Below are positions 56,749 through 64,000 of a stretch of 64,000 bases of DNA, piece by piece. Below the pieces are notes generated by a model. The model saw only the letters and a program-made list of their open reading frames with translations. It was not told the origin of the DNA and made no database searches. Both the position numbers and the translations under genes were made by a program. The number at the start of each line of letters is the position of its first letter. Position 1 is the stretch's first letter. Origin of the DNA: Coraliomargarita algicola (lineage in GTDB: Bacteria > Verrucomicrobiota > Verrucomicrobiia > Opitutales > Coraliomargaritaceae); contig NZ_CP138858.1 in the NCBI RefSeq assembly GCF_033878955.1, positions 1,364,001 through 1,428,000 on the forward strand, given 5' to 3'.

Positions 56749-56851
56749 AGGGGCGTCACTTGTGACGACCGCAGCAGTTTTGAGCCATGCTTCGGCGGGC
56801 TTCACCCATGCGTCGCTTTCAGCTATGCAGGCCGCAGCAAGTGAAGCCCCT
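56749..56851. repeat. 103-bp MITE-like element with 14-bp inverted ends
   Basis: AGGGGCGTCACTTG at 56749-56762 and CAAGTGAAGCCCCT at 56838-56851 are reverse complements but for one base. No coding sequence lies between them. The right end recurs exactly at 27989-28002, so this is a dispersed family. It abuts the isomerase remnant, which suggests that it landed in or next to that gene. Confidence 0.6.
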
Positions 56852-57055
56852 GCATTCTGAATTGAGCAATAGTGTGAAACATACTGATCCGTTAGGCTCA
56901 TGCAACGACGCTAGCCGCCGCGTCGACTGCCCCACATCGTTAAGATATAATAAACAAGATTGAATGCATAAATCTAAATAGCTCTAGACAGCGCATGCTT
57001 AGATGCATTCTTATCGATTAACACCAGAACATATGTTTACTTATATTAAACCACT

Positions 57056-57820
57056 ATGCCATCCGTCAGCACACTCGTCAAAAGCTTAAACCTACTGGAA
57101 GCCGTCTATACCTCCAGAAAGGGAATCGGCACGCGTGCGCTGGCGAAGAAGCTCGGTCTGAATGCGGCCACCGTTCACAACATCGCGCGGACCTTTTGCG
57201 ACGAGGGCTATCTGGAACAGGATCCTGAGAGCAAAGTCTTCACCCCCGGCATGCGCGTCATGCAACTGGGCCGACATCCAAGTTTCCGCAACTCTCTGAC
57301 GCTAACGGCGAGTCCCACAGTGCATCGTGTCGCCGAACAACTGGACGAGAGCGTTCTATTGGGTGCCATCGAACATGGGCGCATCGTCAACCTGATCTAT
57401 ATTCCGAGCACTCAAGCACTGCGGGCGCGGGAGCCTGAAGACGTGAGTGACCAGTCCTACTGCACCGCCTTTGGCAAAGTGCTGCTCGCTTCCTTATCGC
57501 CAGAAGACCTAGGCACCTATTTAAAACAGACCGAACTGAAACCGTATACGGCGCGCACTTTGGTCGATGCCAATGCACTGCGCCGCGAGCTGGCACGCGT
57601 CGAAAAGCAAGGTTATGCCAAAACCATCGACGAATGCTGCGAAGGCATCAGCGCCGTAGCCGTTCCGATCCGCAATCCTTGGGGCGAAGTCACGGCCAGT
57701 ATCGGCGCCAGCGCCCCCACCCTGCGCATGAAGAAAAAGGGACAGTTCGAACGCAGCTTGGACTGCCTCCAAGACGCTGCACGCGAAATCGAAGCTCTGT
57801 GGTATAAGCCGATCGCGTAG
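57056..57820 (+). CDS. IclR-family transcriptional regulator
   Basis: 254 residues. Winged helix at about residues 5-65 (ALAKKLGLNAATVHNIARTF, GYLEQD), then the IclR effector domain with YCTAFGKVLLASLSPEDL and the typical EGISAVAVPIRNPWGEVTASIG. It is 43 bases ahead of the isomerase-family gene on the same strand, so it probably controls that gene in response to a sugar or sugar acid. It is independent of the LacI-type system: no AAGAA-N4-TTCTT site is seen here. Confidence 0.93.
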   Translation: MPSVSTLVKSLNLLEAVYTSRKGIGTRALAKKLGLNAATVHNIARTFCDEGYLEQDPESKVFTPGMRVMQLGRHPSFRNSLTLTASPTVHRVAEQLDESVLLGAIEHGRIVNLIYIPSTQALRAREPEDVSDQSYCTAFGKVLLASLSPEDLGTYLKQTELKPYTARTLVDANALRRELARVEKQGYAKTIDECCEGISAVAVPIRNPWGEVTASIGASAPTLRMKKKGQFERSLDCLQDAAREIEALWYKPIA

Positions 57821-57863
57821 GCGAATCCTTTTTATAATCCATCCAATCACGAGACGACTTAAG

Positions 57864-59345
57864 ATGAATACATCCGAGCACACAAACGCTGCACCCTCCG
57901 TTGCACGCATCCGACCACTCAAGGCCCGCGTTGGCCTACTCGGCATCGGCCACCACATTTACTGGCCTCAGTTCGACGGACTGCTCGACGAGATACACCG
58001 CAAGATCGGAGTGCTGCAAGGCCTGATTGAAAACAACGAAGTCGAGGTGGCCAACTTCGGCATGATCGACAACGCACAGGTCGCCTATGACGCCATCCCG
58101 ACAATCAAAGCAGCCGATATCGACCTGCTCTTCGTCGACATGGCGACCTACGGCACCTCCTCCACTTTCGGCGTGCTCTGTCGCGAGATCAATGTGCCCA
58201 TCGTACTGGTCGCGTTGCAACCGCTGGAAGCGATGGACTACCCGAACGGCACCACCTACATGCAGCTCTGCAACGACGACTTCTGCTCCGTCCCGGAATT
58301 CACTGGGGTCGCCATTCGCTTCGGACGCAAGGCTCCGCCCGTCATCCTCGGCCACGAGAATAACGACCCCATCGCACTGGAAGAAATCAACAAATGGTGT
58401 CGCATCGCCAAGGTGCTCCACAGCCTGCGCACCTCCCGCATCGGACTGATGGGACACGTGCTGGAGTCAATGCTCGACATGCACACCGATCCCACCGCGC
58501 TGACCGCCAGCTTTGGCCCACACGTGGTGGCCGTGGAGCCCGAGGATTTGTTCAAGCATTACGAATCCCCCGACCAAGCAGCCGTCGCACGCTGGAAACA
58601 GCAAATTCTAGAGTTCTTCGACACCCCCGATCCGAAGTCCGATCCGCTCACTGAAAAGCTAACCGATCAAGACCTGGAAAACGCCGCCAAAGCAGGCGTC
58701 GCGCTGGAAGGCCTGATCAAGGACAAGAACATCGACGGTTTTGCCTACTACTACGAAGCCAAGCCCGGATCCGAGCTGCGCACGCTAGTGACGAATCTCA
58801 TCGTCGCCAACTCACTCCTAACCGGTGGCGGATTCCCCATGTGCGGCGAGTACGACCTCAAGACCTGTATCGCCATGATGATCATGGACCGCCTCGACAT
58901 CGGCGGCAGTTTCGCGGAGTTCCACCCCATCGACTTTCAACAAGACAGCGTATTGGTCGGCCATGACGGCCCCCACCACATCAACATCGCCGCCAACAAG
59001 CCCGTGATTCGCAGTCTAAAGAAATACCACGGCAAACCCGGCAGCGGCGCTGGCGTGGAATTCCAAATCAAGACCGGCCCGATCACCATGCTGAGCATCG
59101 GGCAAACCGCAGCAGGCAAATTCAAATTCATCATCGCCGAAGGCGAATCCGCCGACCGTCCCATCCCGCCCACCGGCAACACCAACACCCACGGCGTCTT
59201 CAAGCCCGACGTGCGAACCTTCCTCAAGCGCTGGTGCACCGAAGGCCCCACTCACCACTTCGCCCTAGGCATCGGCCACCACGCCGACACCCTAATCGAA
59301 ATCGCCGAAGCATTGAATATCGAATACACCGTGACGACGCCATAG
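57864..59345 (+). CDS. L-arabinose/L-fucose isomerase-family protein
   Basis: 493 residues, cytoplasmic. It has the layout of the AraA/FucI-like isomerases: N-terminal Rossmann-like domain (GLLGIGHHIYWPQF, IDLLFVDMATYGTSSTF), then the metal-binding residues in AYYYEAKPGSE, CGEYDLKTCIAM, VGHDGPHHI and HFALGIGHHA (Glu, Glu, His, His). Such enzymes interconvert aldoses and ketoses of arabinose, fucose or related sugars; the exact substrate is not clear. With the rhamnosidases upstream, a role in deoxy-sugar or pentose metabolism is plausible. Paired with the IclR regulator. Confidence 0.85.
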   Translation: MNTSEHTNAAPSVARIRPLKARVGLLGIGHHIYWPQFDGLLDEIHRKIGVLQGLIENNEVEVANFGMIDNAQVAYDAIPTIKAADIDLLFVDMATYGTSSTFGVLCREINVPIVLVALQPLEAMDYPNGTTYMQLCNDDFCSVPEFTGVAIRFGRKAPPVILGHENNDPIALEEINKWCRIAKVLHSLRTSRIGLMGHVLESMLDMHTDPTALTASFGPHVVAVEPEDLFKHYESPDQAAVARWKQQILEFFDTPDPKSDPLTEKLTDQDLENAAKAGVALEGLIKDKNIDGFAYYYEAKPGSELRTLVTNLIVANSLLTGGGFPMCGEYDLKTCIAMMIMDRLDIGGSFAEFHPIDFQQDSVLVGHDGPHHINIAANKPVIRSLKKYHGKPGSGAGVEFQIKTGPITMLSIGQTAAGKFKFIIAEGESADRPIPPTGNTNTHGVFKPDVRTFLKRWCTEGPTHHFALGIGHHADTLIEIAEALNIEYTVTTP

Positions 59346-59370
59346 AGTGTCCATGCTCCTGTTGGATCCC

Positions 59371-59712
59371 CTACTCCACAGCGATGTCGTATTTGCCATT
59401 CGCGCGGACATACAGGACGACCTCGCTCTCGTTCGTTTGCACTTGATGCAATGTCGCTTCCTTAGAGCTGAAATAACTGCCAGGCGCTAAGGGCTCATCC
59501 GTTGCGGCGTGAGTGAGCTGTCCTTTAATCACAACGGCACCGAACTGTGTGCCGCGACTATGAATGCTTCCGGAAAAATGGGCGGGCAATTTGATATAGC
59601 TACCATTGAGTTGGCCCGCTTCGGTGCCACCCCAAAGAAAGGCGACTTTGGGTCCGTCTTTGGCTGCGGTGTCGGAATTGTCACTCACCCAATTCACGTC
59701 GGCGGCGTTCAA
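59371..59712 (-). pseudogene. Truncated DUF4437-like cupin
   Basis: Only the second half of a DUF4437 cupin is present: VAFLWGGTEAGQLNGSYIKL, FSGSIHSRGTQFGAVVIKG and LAPGSYFSSKEATLHQV. There is no ATG (the frame begins at a TTG), and upstream in the same frame a stop at 59725 ends another remnant. It is therefore a fragment. Confidence 0.6.
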
Positions 59713-59724
59713 CCATACGAAGCC

Positions 59725-59880
59725 CTATAATTCCCAGAGTTTGGAAATTGGAACGGCGCAGAGATTGAGTGTTTTGTCGATGGGCAGAACGGACCTGCCG
59801 TCGTAAAAGACGATGCCGCCTTGAAAGTCGTTTCCTACTTGCTAGGCCAGCCGTTTCAGTCCGTTGAGTGAAGTGGCCAT
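59725..59880 (-). pseudogene. C-terminal remnant of an AAA/DUF4143-type ATPase
   Basis: On the minus strand from 59880: TSLNGLKRLA, TAG, then in frame QVGNDFQGGIVFYDGR, SVLPIDKTLNLCAVPISKLW and a natural-looking stop. The GIVFYDG and AVPISKLW pattern is the usual end of DUF4143 ATPases. The internal stop and the missing N-terminus make it a remnant. The bases 59881-60013 show nothing. Confidence 0.55.
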
Positions 59881-60013
59881 TCATTGAAGTCGATCAATTC
59901 CACTCTAAGGTAATGTCTGATTGCATTCTGTCGACCGAACAAATTGCACTCCAATGGGATGCCTGTCTGCAGGAACAAGCAAATGAGTAGATGAGGCAAA
60001 ATGAATTAATTTG

Positions 60014-60196
60014 CTAGGGAATCTCGCCCGCTTCGGCCATGTGACTACGGAGCAAGATTCCATTCGACATGCCTCTTTCATCCTTCGGAGCATGAATGAA
60101 GCAGGCCACAATAAATGGTAGCCCTAGCTGACGTACCATGCTGAGACTATACACATGAAAACGTTCCATATAGTGGCATACGAATTGAGTGTTCAT
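60014..60196 (-). CDS. Small protein of unknown function after the DUF2971-HNH gene
   Basis: 60 residues starting three bases after the stop of the DUF2971-HNH gene, with GGAGG 11 bases upstream inside that gene's last codons. Sequence MNTQFVCHYMERFHVYSLSM and VACFIHAPKDERGMSNGI; no recognised domain. The tight spacing and usable ribosome-binding site favour a real, co-translated third gene, but a chance frame is possible. Confidence 0.4.
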   Translation of the reverse strand: MNTQFVCHYMERFHVYSLSMVRQLGLPFIVACFIHAPKDERGMSNGILLRSHMAEAGEIP

Positions 60197-60199
60197 TTT

Positions 60200-61102
60200 T
60201 CATCGATTTCCTCCAAGATGCCTTAGAAAGTCTCGATCAATATGGGCCTTTCTGTGGCAACTCGGACAGAGCAGTATGGTGTTCGCCTTCAGCTTGTAAT
60301 CTGGAGCGTCCACTTCCTTAAGTAAATGCTCTTCGAGGAAGTAACCATTTTTCAGGTCTCCAATTTCAGGTGCGTCGCATTTAAAGCACTTGTTTGTATC
60401 TGTTCTAAATAAAGGACCTCCACCATCACTCAGCCACCAAGGATTATTCCTCGCCCTAGGATGAGCTCCGAGCCCAGTTCCCAAGCAAGGGTGACTAAAG
60501 CCTGCGCTTAGCTCAACTTCGTCGGTAAAGAAATCAGGATTTACACTTTTCCCTGCATCTTCGATCGCAGAGCGATCTTCCTTTGGAGTGTTGACTCCAA
60601 AAAGCGCACCGTGAACGGTACAAGGAACAAAGAGTTTATCCTCCTCCGAATTCGCAAGTTTAATGACGCGGTATTCGAGTTCGTGTTTCCAATAATCGAG
60701 TTTGCGTCGAGCATGTCGCTTAGCCGCCTCGGCATGACCATACGCGTAACGATCGGGCACAATACTGTCATGAAGCGCATTGTAGATGACACTCTCCGGC
60801 TGATGATCATCAGGGAATGAAATTGCGAGACAGACACCTGAATAGGAGTCTGCGTAATAGCTCCATAGCAGTGCATTGGAGTAAAACCGGCACAAGGACA
60901 CGACACGTATCTGCGTATGGAGAACCTTACGAGTTTCAAGATCTGCGGCACTTCCGTCAGCCATCTTGAAGTCTCCCTCAGCGGGGTCATTTAACTCACG
61001 AAACTTAGTCGCATAAATTTGGCCCTCTGAGATGATCCGCAGAGTCCTAGCGAGATCTTCGCCATTCCTATGACTCCTGAATTTGTAGAATACTCGGTTC
61101 AT
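60200..61102 (-). CDS. DUF2971 protein fused to an HNH nuclease-like domain
   Basis: 300 residues. The N-terminal part (1-190) has the DUF2971 pattern: YKFRS, QIYATKFRELNDPAEGDF, LLWSYYADSYSGVCLAISF, and WKHELEYRVIKL. The C-terminal part (about 225-295) is an HNH-type zinc finger nuclease: C239-x2-C242, H259 in EEHLLKEVD, N274, C279-x2-C282-H283 and H287 (NTILLCPSCHRKAH). DUF2971 proteins are often found in phage-defence neighbourhoods, and HNH domains cut DNA, so a defence effector is a reasonable reading (inference). The start codon overlaps the stop of an upstream gene as ATGA; that gene is now split by the insertion at 61209-62585. Confidence 0.8.
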   Translation of the reverse strand: MNRVFYKFRSHRNGEDLARTLRIISEGQIYATKFRELNDPAEGDFKMADGSAADLETRKVLHTQIRVVSLCRFYSNALLWSYYADSYSGVCLAISFPDDHQPESVIYNALHDSIVPDRYAYGHAEAAKRHARRKLDYWKHELEYRVIKLANSEEDKLFVPCTVHGALFGVNTPKEDRSAIEDAGKSVNPDFFTDEVELSAGFSHPCLGTGLGAHPRARNNPWWLSDGGGPLFRTDTNKCFKCDAPEIGDLKNGYFLEEHLLKEVDAPDYKLKANTILLCPSCHRKAHIDRDFLRHLGGNR

Positions 61103-61199
61103 CGTTTAACCTCCAAATTGAACTTTAAAGGCATTGCATCAGGATACAATGATTGGACGTGAGCCGCAATTTTATTAGAAGTGCTTAGGCACTGCTTAA
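61099..61199 (-). pseudogene. C-terminal end of the gene split by the IS element
   Basis: If the IS and one 9-bp duplicate are removed, the frame of the gene starting at 63189 continues here without a break: ELSPLT joins IKQCLSTSNKIAAHVQSLYP and ends EVKR, stop at 61099-61101, overlapping the next ATG by four bases (ATGA). The restored protein has 234 residues. Confidence 0.88.
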
Positions 61200-61208
61200 T
61201 TGTAAGCG
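61200..61208. repeat. Target-site duplication, left copy
   Basis: TTGTAAGCG, identical to 62586-62594 on the other side of the element. Confidence 0.92.
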
Positions 61209-62585
61209 CACTGCTGTCCAAAACAGAGGATTCCTCGGTAAGATGCCTTGATTTTTAGCGTGTTGAGAAGTGATTGAGGTGACTTTTCAGAAGTATGCCT
61301 AGGATGCTTGGGTTAAGTTGAGGCGATGCCGTCCAAAACGGTCTGGTATGACTCATCCTCTGGCGGCGGGTGGCTATGCATGAACGGATCATCGATCCAC
61401 TTCCATAGATTCCTGTGCGTAAAGAGGTTCCAGCGTAACAGAGCGACCAGATTTGAGAGCGCCCAGGACATGCGGCTTTTGAACTGGAGGTATTTGATCA
61501 GCAAAATAGCGATCAGTGCTGTCCAAATCTGTATTCTGACTGCGTTGGCGGAGGTGCCGACAAAGGTCTTCACTCTCAAGTTTTGCTTAATGGCCTTGAA
61601 GAACAATTCGATTTGCCAGCGCTGTTTATAGATCTCTGCAATCGTGGCCGAACTCAGATCAAAGCGATTGGTGAGCAGCTCCATATGCTGCTGTTTCTCT
61701 TCAATCCAAACGACAACCTTGCGGTAGGTTCCTTTGATTCGTCTTCCCGCCTCAAAGCAATTGAACTGGCCGGTATGATCAGAAACGACGACGCCACCCG
61801 GCTTTACAGGATAATCTTTGAACTCATAAAACTCGGCATTCTTTTTCAGGCGCGTGACGAAGCCTACGCCTTCAGCGGACCAACGCTCATACATATAGTA
61901 GTCCGTATAACCGCGATCCATAACGACCAATGAGCCCTTTGGCAGCTTGAGCTGCTGGGCCACTGTCACGTCGGCCACTTTACCCTCAGTTATCCTAGCA
62001 TAACATGGAAGACAGCCATCGTGATCCAAGAGCAGGTGTAGTTTGGCGGCGCCCTTAGTGGAACGGAACTTTGCCCAATCGAACATTGAAGCGCACAAGT
62101 CGATCACCGTGCTATCGAGCGAATAGAGTTTACTCTTAAAGCGAAACTTTTTCTTCGGTGCACCCTCACTGACTTTAGCCAGCAACTGGTAAAACAGTTT
62201 TTCGAAGAGCTCATGTGGACGATGCGCATTGGCATAAGAAAGCGTTGATCGCCTCGGAGCACCATTCATCCCCAAATGCTGTAGCTTGCCTTCGCAACTT
62301 CTCAAGCCGGTGTCGATCTCCCGCAGACTCTTAGCCTGAGCTAGCTGACAAAACAGCATTGAAACGAAGTGGTCCCAACTTCCGAAGCCCTTGCTGCGAG
62401 CTTGGCTGCCTGTATCGCGCACCAATCGACGAAAATCGTCACGATCCACTAAAGAAAGTAGTTGGCTGAATAGACTACTCGTGCCAATGTTCATGATAGC
62501 CTCCTTGCGTTAGGTTATTCTTTTTCATCAAACCTATTACGACGCAAGTGAGGCTATTTTTCAAAACCTGTTTTGGACACTAGTG
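61209..62585. mobile_element. IS4-family insertion sequence (1377 bp)
   Basis: Ends CACTGCTGTCCAAAACAG (left, plus strand) and CACTAGTGTCCAAAACAG (right, minus strand), 18-bp terminal inverted repeats with two mismatches, flanked by a perfect 9-bp duplication TTGTAAGCG. It contains one transposase gene, 61313-62494, which is intact, so the insertion is recent and the element possibly active. It sits inside the gene of 63189. Confidence 0.93.
61313..62494 (-). CDS. IS4-family DDE transposase
   Basis: 393 residues. N-terminal DUF4372-like DNA-binding region (SLFSQLLSLVDRDDFRRLVR), D127 in YSLDSTVIDL, D193 in VVMDRGYTDY, and the Y-(2)-R-(3)-E motif in IYKQRWQIELFFKAIKQNL with E296, the IS4 hallmark. 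Frame intact and of family length. The gene fills the element, with 18-bp inverted repeats at 61209 and 62585. Confidence 0.95.
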   Translation of the reverse strand: MNIGTSSLFSQLLSLVDRDDFRRLVRDTGSQARSKGFGSWDHFVSMLFCQLAQAKSLREIDTGLRSCEGKLQHLGMNGAPRRSTLSYANAHRPHELFEKLFYQLLAKVSEGAPKKKFRFKSKLYSLDSTVIDLCASMFDWAKFRSTKGAAKLHLLLDHDGCLPCYARITEGKVADVTVAQQLKLPKGSLVVMDRGYTDYYMYERWSAEGVGFVTRLKKNAEFYEFKDYPVKPGGVVVSDHTGQFNCFEAGRRIKGTYRKVVVWIEEKQQHMELLTNRFDLSSATIAEIYKQRWQIELFFKAIKQNLRVKTFVGTSANAVRIQIWTALIAILLIKYLQFKSRMSWALSNLVALLRWNLFTHRNLWKWIDDPFMHSHPPPEDESYQTVLDGIAST

Positions 62586-63189
62586 TTGTAAGCGGGGAAA
62601 GCTCGTAAAGCTTATCAACTAAATCTCTCGCAATGTGAGCATCGAATGAGTCAGGCGACATTGGAAAACGAACCAGCCCATCTACCATTTCACTAGGATA
62701 CTCAGATCTAATGTATGCTTCATGTTTATTGTGCCTCACGATAGCTAAACGTGTATTTTCATAGGAGGCTTGAGCCAAAAGGATGTCGTGCAATAGCTCT
62801 GCATCCACATGATCTCCTTTGTTTCCTTGCGCCAAAAATGCCACCTTTCCTAGTTCAATAGCTGGAGCGCTCACCACAGATTCGTATGCAGGCAATAAGC
62901 CATAGGATTCCCGCCCAGCTTGAAAGTCCTCATGGTCCAATAAATCTCCTTTTAGTTGCATAATCGTTTCTGCCTGACGAAACAGTGCAACCTGAGCCTC
63001 AACTAAAGCAGCATAGCGAGTCTGATCGATCTTTGCTCTCTCCTCCTCGACTCGCTGTGCTCTTTGCCCTAAATTCAAGCGATGTTGACCAAAGATCGCC
63101 AGAGCAGCGCCTAGCGCTACGCCAAATATGCTAGAAAGAAAATTAACAACGGTTTCAGCTGTAACAGCCTCTAATAGTGAGCAAATCAT
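62554..63189 (-). CDS. Membrane protein with coiled coil, truncated by the IS element
   Basis: As written 211 residues, the last ten being encoded by the IS end (VSKTGFEK). A membrane helix at about 12-34 (VNFLSSIFGVALGAALAIFG), then a charged coiled-coil region (GQRAQRVEEERAKIDQTRYA) and an alpha-helical body. The original 234-residue protein ended at 61099 and its stop overlapped the start of the DUF2971-HNH gene, so the two were co-translated. No known family recognised. Small membrane-anchored helical proteins next to nucleases are common in phage defence systems (inference). Confidence 0.75.
   Translation of the reverse strand: MICSLLEAVTAETVVNFLSSIFGVALGAALAIFGQHRLNLGQRAQRVEEERAKIDQTRYAALVEAQVALFRQAETIMQLKGDLLDHEDFQAGRESYGLLPAYESVVSAPAIELGKVAFLAQGNKGDHVDAELLHDILLAQASYENTRLAIVRHNKHEAYIRSEYPSEMVDGLVRFPMSPDSFDAHIARDLVDKLYELSPLTTLVSKTGFEK
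62586..62594. repeat. Target-site duplication, right copy
   Basis: TTGTAAGCG, directly outside the right inverted repeat of the IS element. Confidence 0.92.
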
Positions 63190-63330
63190 TTTTGTTTAGT
63201 GTAGCAGCTATCATTTCCTGTAGCACGAATGCTATTCGTTTGTCCAATTTTTAGTATTATGCGTTCTAAGGTCCTAGCACATCGAGCGCAGCAAAACAGA
63301 TTCGTTCAAAATTAATGGTAAAAATAAATC

Positions 63331-63531
63331 TCATACTCGCATGCTATTTAAAAGTTGATCGGAGACATCTTGAAAACGGGTTTCAGAAAGCCATTGAGGA
63401 TGCCATCGCAACCAGCCCTTTGGTTCTGCCCAAGTCCAGTTATCGGGCCACAGCCAAGGTTTCTTGTTTTCGAAGTCATTAACTTCTCGGTTATGAAGAA
63501 GCAAAAATTTCACGCGTCGAATCGCTCTCAA
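63331..63531 (-). pseudogene. C-terminal part of the SIR2-like protein in a shifted frame
   Basis: This frame reads RRVKFLLLHNREVNDFENKK and ends LLNSMRV. It follows logically after LKEWV of the frame at 63491-64000; a base change in count near 63530 separates them. The WLRWHPQWLSE segment is Trp-rich. Without repair the SIR2-like protein ends about 65 residues early. Confidence 0.55.
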
Positions 63532-64000
63532 CCCACTCTTTTAGCATCCAATTAAAGCCGTCGTCCCTCCAGCCATAGCCTGAGCAAATGATCCGATCAT
63601 GTTGATTTAGAATTTTTCGGGCTTCCATGTAGAGTTCACCAAATATACCACGCGTGTATGCAGTGGTCTTGGTAGTCGTCCCAGTCAATGTAGACTTCTC
63701 TAAAAGACTATCAAATAACCTCTCGCCGTCTCGATCAGTCAAAAAGTCCCAACATTCAGCTTCATCGTTAGGCATACCCCAGCGCCATAGTGTTGTATTT
63801 GCATTAATATTTTTTCCGAGTCGGAGCCAGTTCCAACTGCCGTGTAGCTTTATGATTCTGACGTTATTAGAATTTACGAAGGCAGTTTCATCGAAGAAAT
63901 CGACATCTCCATCTTGCTGCAGGCCAGAATCAAAGCCGCAAGTATAAGGAATTTCAGCCTTCTTTAATTCGGCTTCAATCAGCGTGTCGTGATTGAGCGT
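63491..64000 (-). CDS. SIR2-like domain protein, partial (5' end outside the window)
   Basis: The frame is open to the window edge, so about 170 residues of the middle and C-terminal part are seen. TLNHDTLIEAEL is the TxNxDxxxE strand of SIR2-type NAD-binding domains, VRIIKLHGSWNWLR the KLHGS block, and RIICSGYGWRDDGFNWML the late Gly-Tyr-Gly block. This is the SIR2_2 style seen in bacterial antiphage proteins that consume NAD. It ends ASS at 63491 because of an apparent frameshift; the natural end is probably at 63331. It is about 140 bases ahead of the membrane-protein gene on the same strand. Confidence 0.75.
   Translation of the reverse strand, partial: TLNHDTLIEAELKKAEIPYTCGFDSGLQQDGDVDFFDETAFVNSNNVRIIKLHGSWNWLRLGKNINANTTLWRWGMPNDEAECWDFLTDRDGERLFDSLLEKSTLTGTTTKTTAYTRGIFGELYMEARKILNQHDRIICSGYGWRDDGFNWMLKEWVESDSTREIFASS

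Noticed and set aside
61209..61226. IS boundary set at TGTCCAAAACAG only (12-bp ends)
   Set aside because: With that boundary no target duplication is found; extending the ends to CACT gives 18-bp repeats and a perfect 9-bp duplication.

Overview
The window looks like a chromosomal stretch from a marine Verrucomicrobiota bacterium, most likely of the Opitutae/Puniceicoccales type (inference). The signs are a PEP-CTERM protein, Verru_Chthon-type pseudopilin cassette proteins, many secreted formylglycine sulfatases and rhamnosidases, secreted multimodular enzymes with thrombospondin-3-like C-termini, and REP-associated transposases. No rRNA or tRNA was found.

The main body, about 2.9 to 56.6 kb, is a polysaccharide-utilisation region. 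It holds five sulfatases, a GH106-like and two GH78-like rhamnosidases, a GH3 enzyme, a GH9-PL14 fusion, a DUF5722 clan-GH-A-like enzyme, a GH-A-like secreted enzyme, SGNH acetylesterase-like genes, a GPH-family sugar symporter, and farther right an IclR regulator with an arabinose/fucose-isomerase-family protein. The likely target is a sulfated, acetylated, rhamnose-containing polysaccharide (inference). The first part appears to be controlled by the LacI-family regulator at 7496-8527. A palindrome AAGAA-N4-TTCTT occurs seven times, at 8718, 8743, 9789, 25505, 25547, 34897 and 43655, always in front of genes. It ties together the PEP-CTERM gene, the symporter, the 25.5 to 12.3 kb operon, the diverging sulfatase, the pseudopilin/sulfatase operon and the cassette-protein operon with its diverging DUF5722 gene.

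Layout: 1-1.5 kb partial pseudopilin cassette protein; 1.6-2.9 kb first RAYT with its REP array; 2.9-7.2 kb GH plus SGNH esterase; 7.5-11.3 kb LacI, PEP-CTERM and transporter; 11.3-12.3 kb second RAYT with an unrelated REP family; 12.3-25.5 kb minus-strand operon; 25.6-27.2 kb sulfatase; 27.2-27.9 kb array of 94-bp hairpin repeats; 28-43.6 kb minus-strand sulfatase, rhamnosidase and pseudopilin genes; 43.7-51.2 kb plus-strand glycosidases; 51.3-56.9 kb remnants, a broken SGNH duplicate, a large unrecognised protein and a second SGNH gene; 57-59.3 kb IclR and isomerase; 59.4-64 kb gene remnants followed by a defence-like cluster. That cluster has a DUF2971-HNH fusion protein, a membrane/coiled-coil partner gene split by an IS4-type element with a perfect 9-bp target duplication, and a SIR2-like protein running off the window.

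An unusual number of genes carry single-base disruptions (at least six frameshifts and two in-frame nonsense codons). Either the consensus has residual indels or the locus is decaying.
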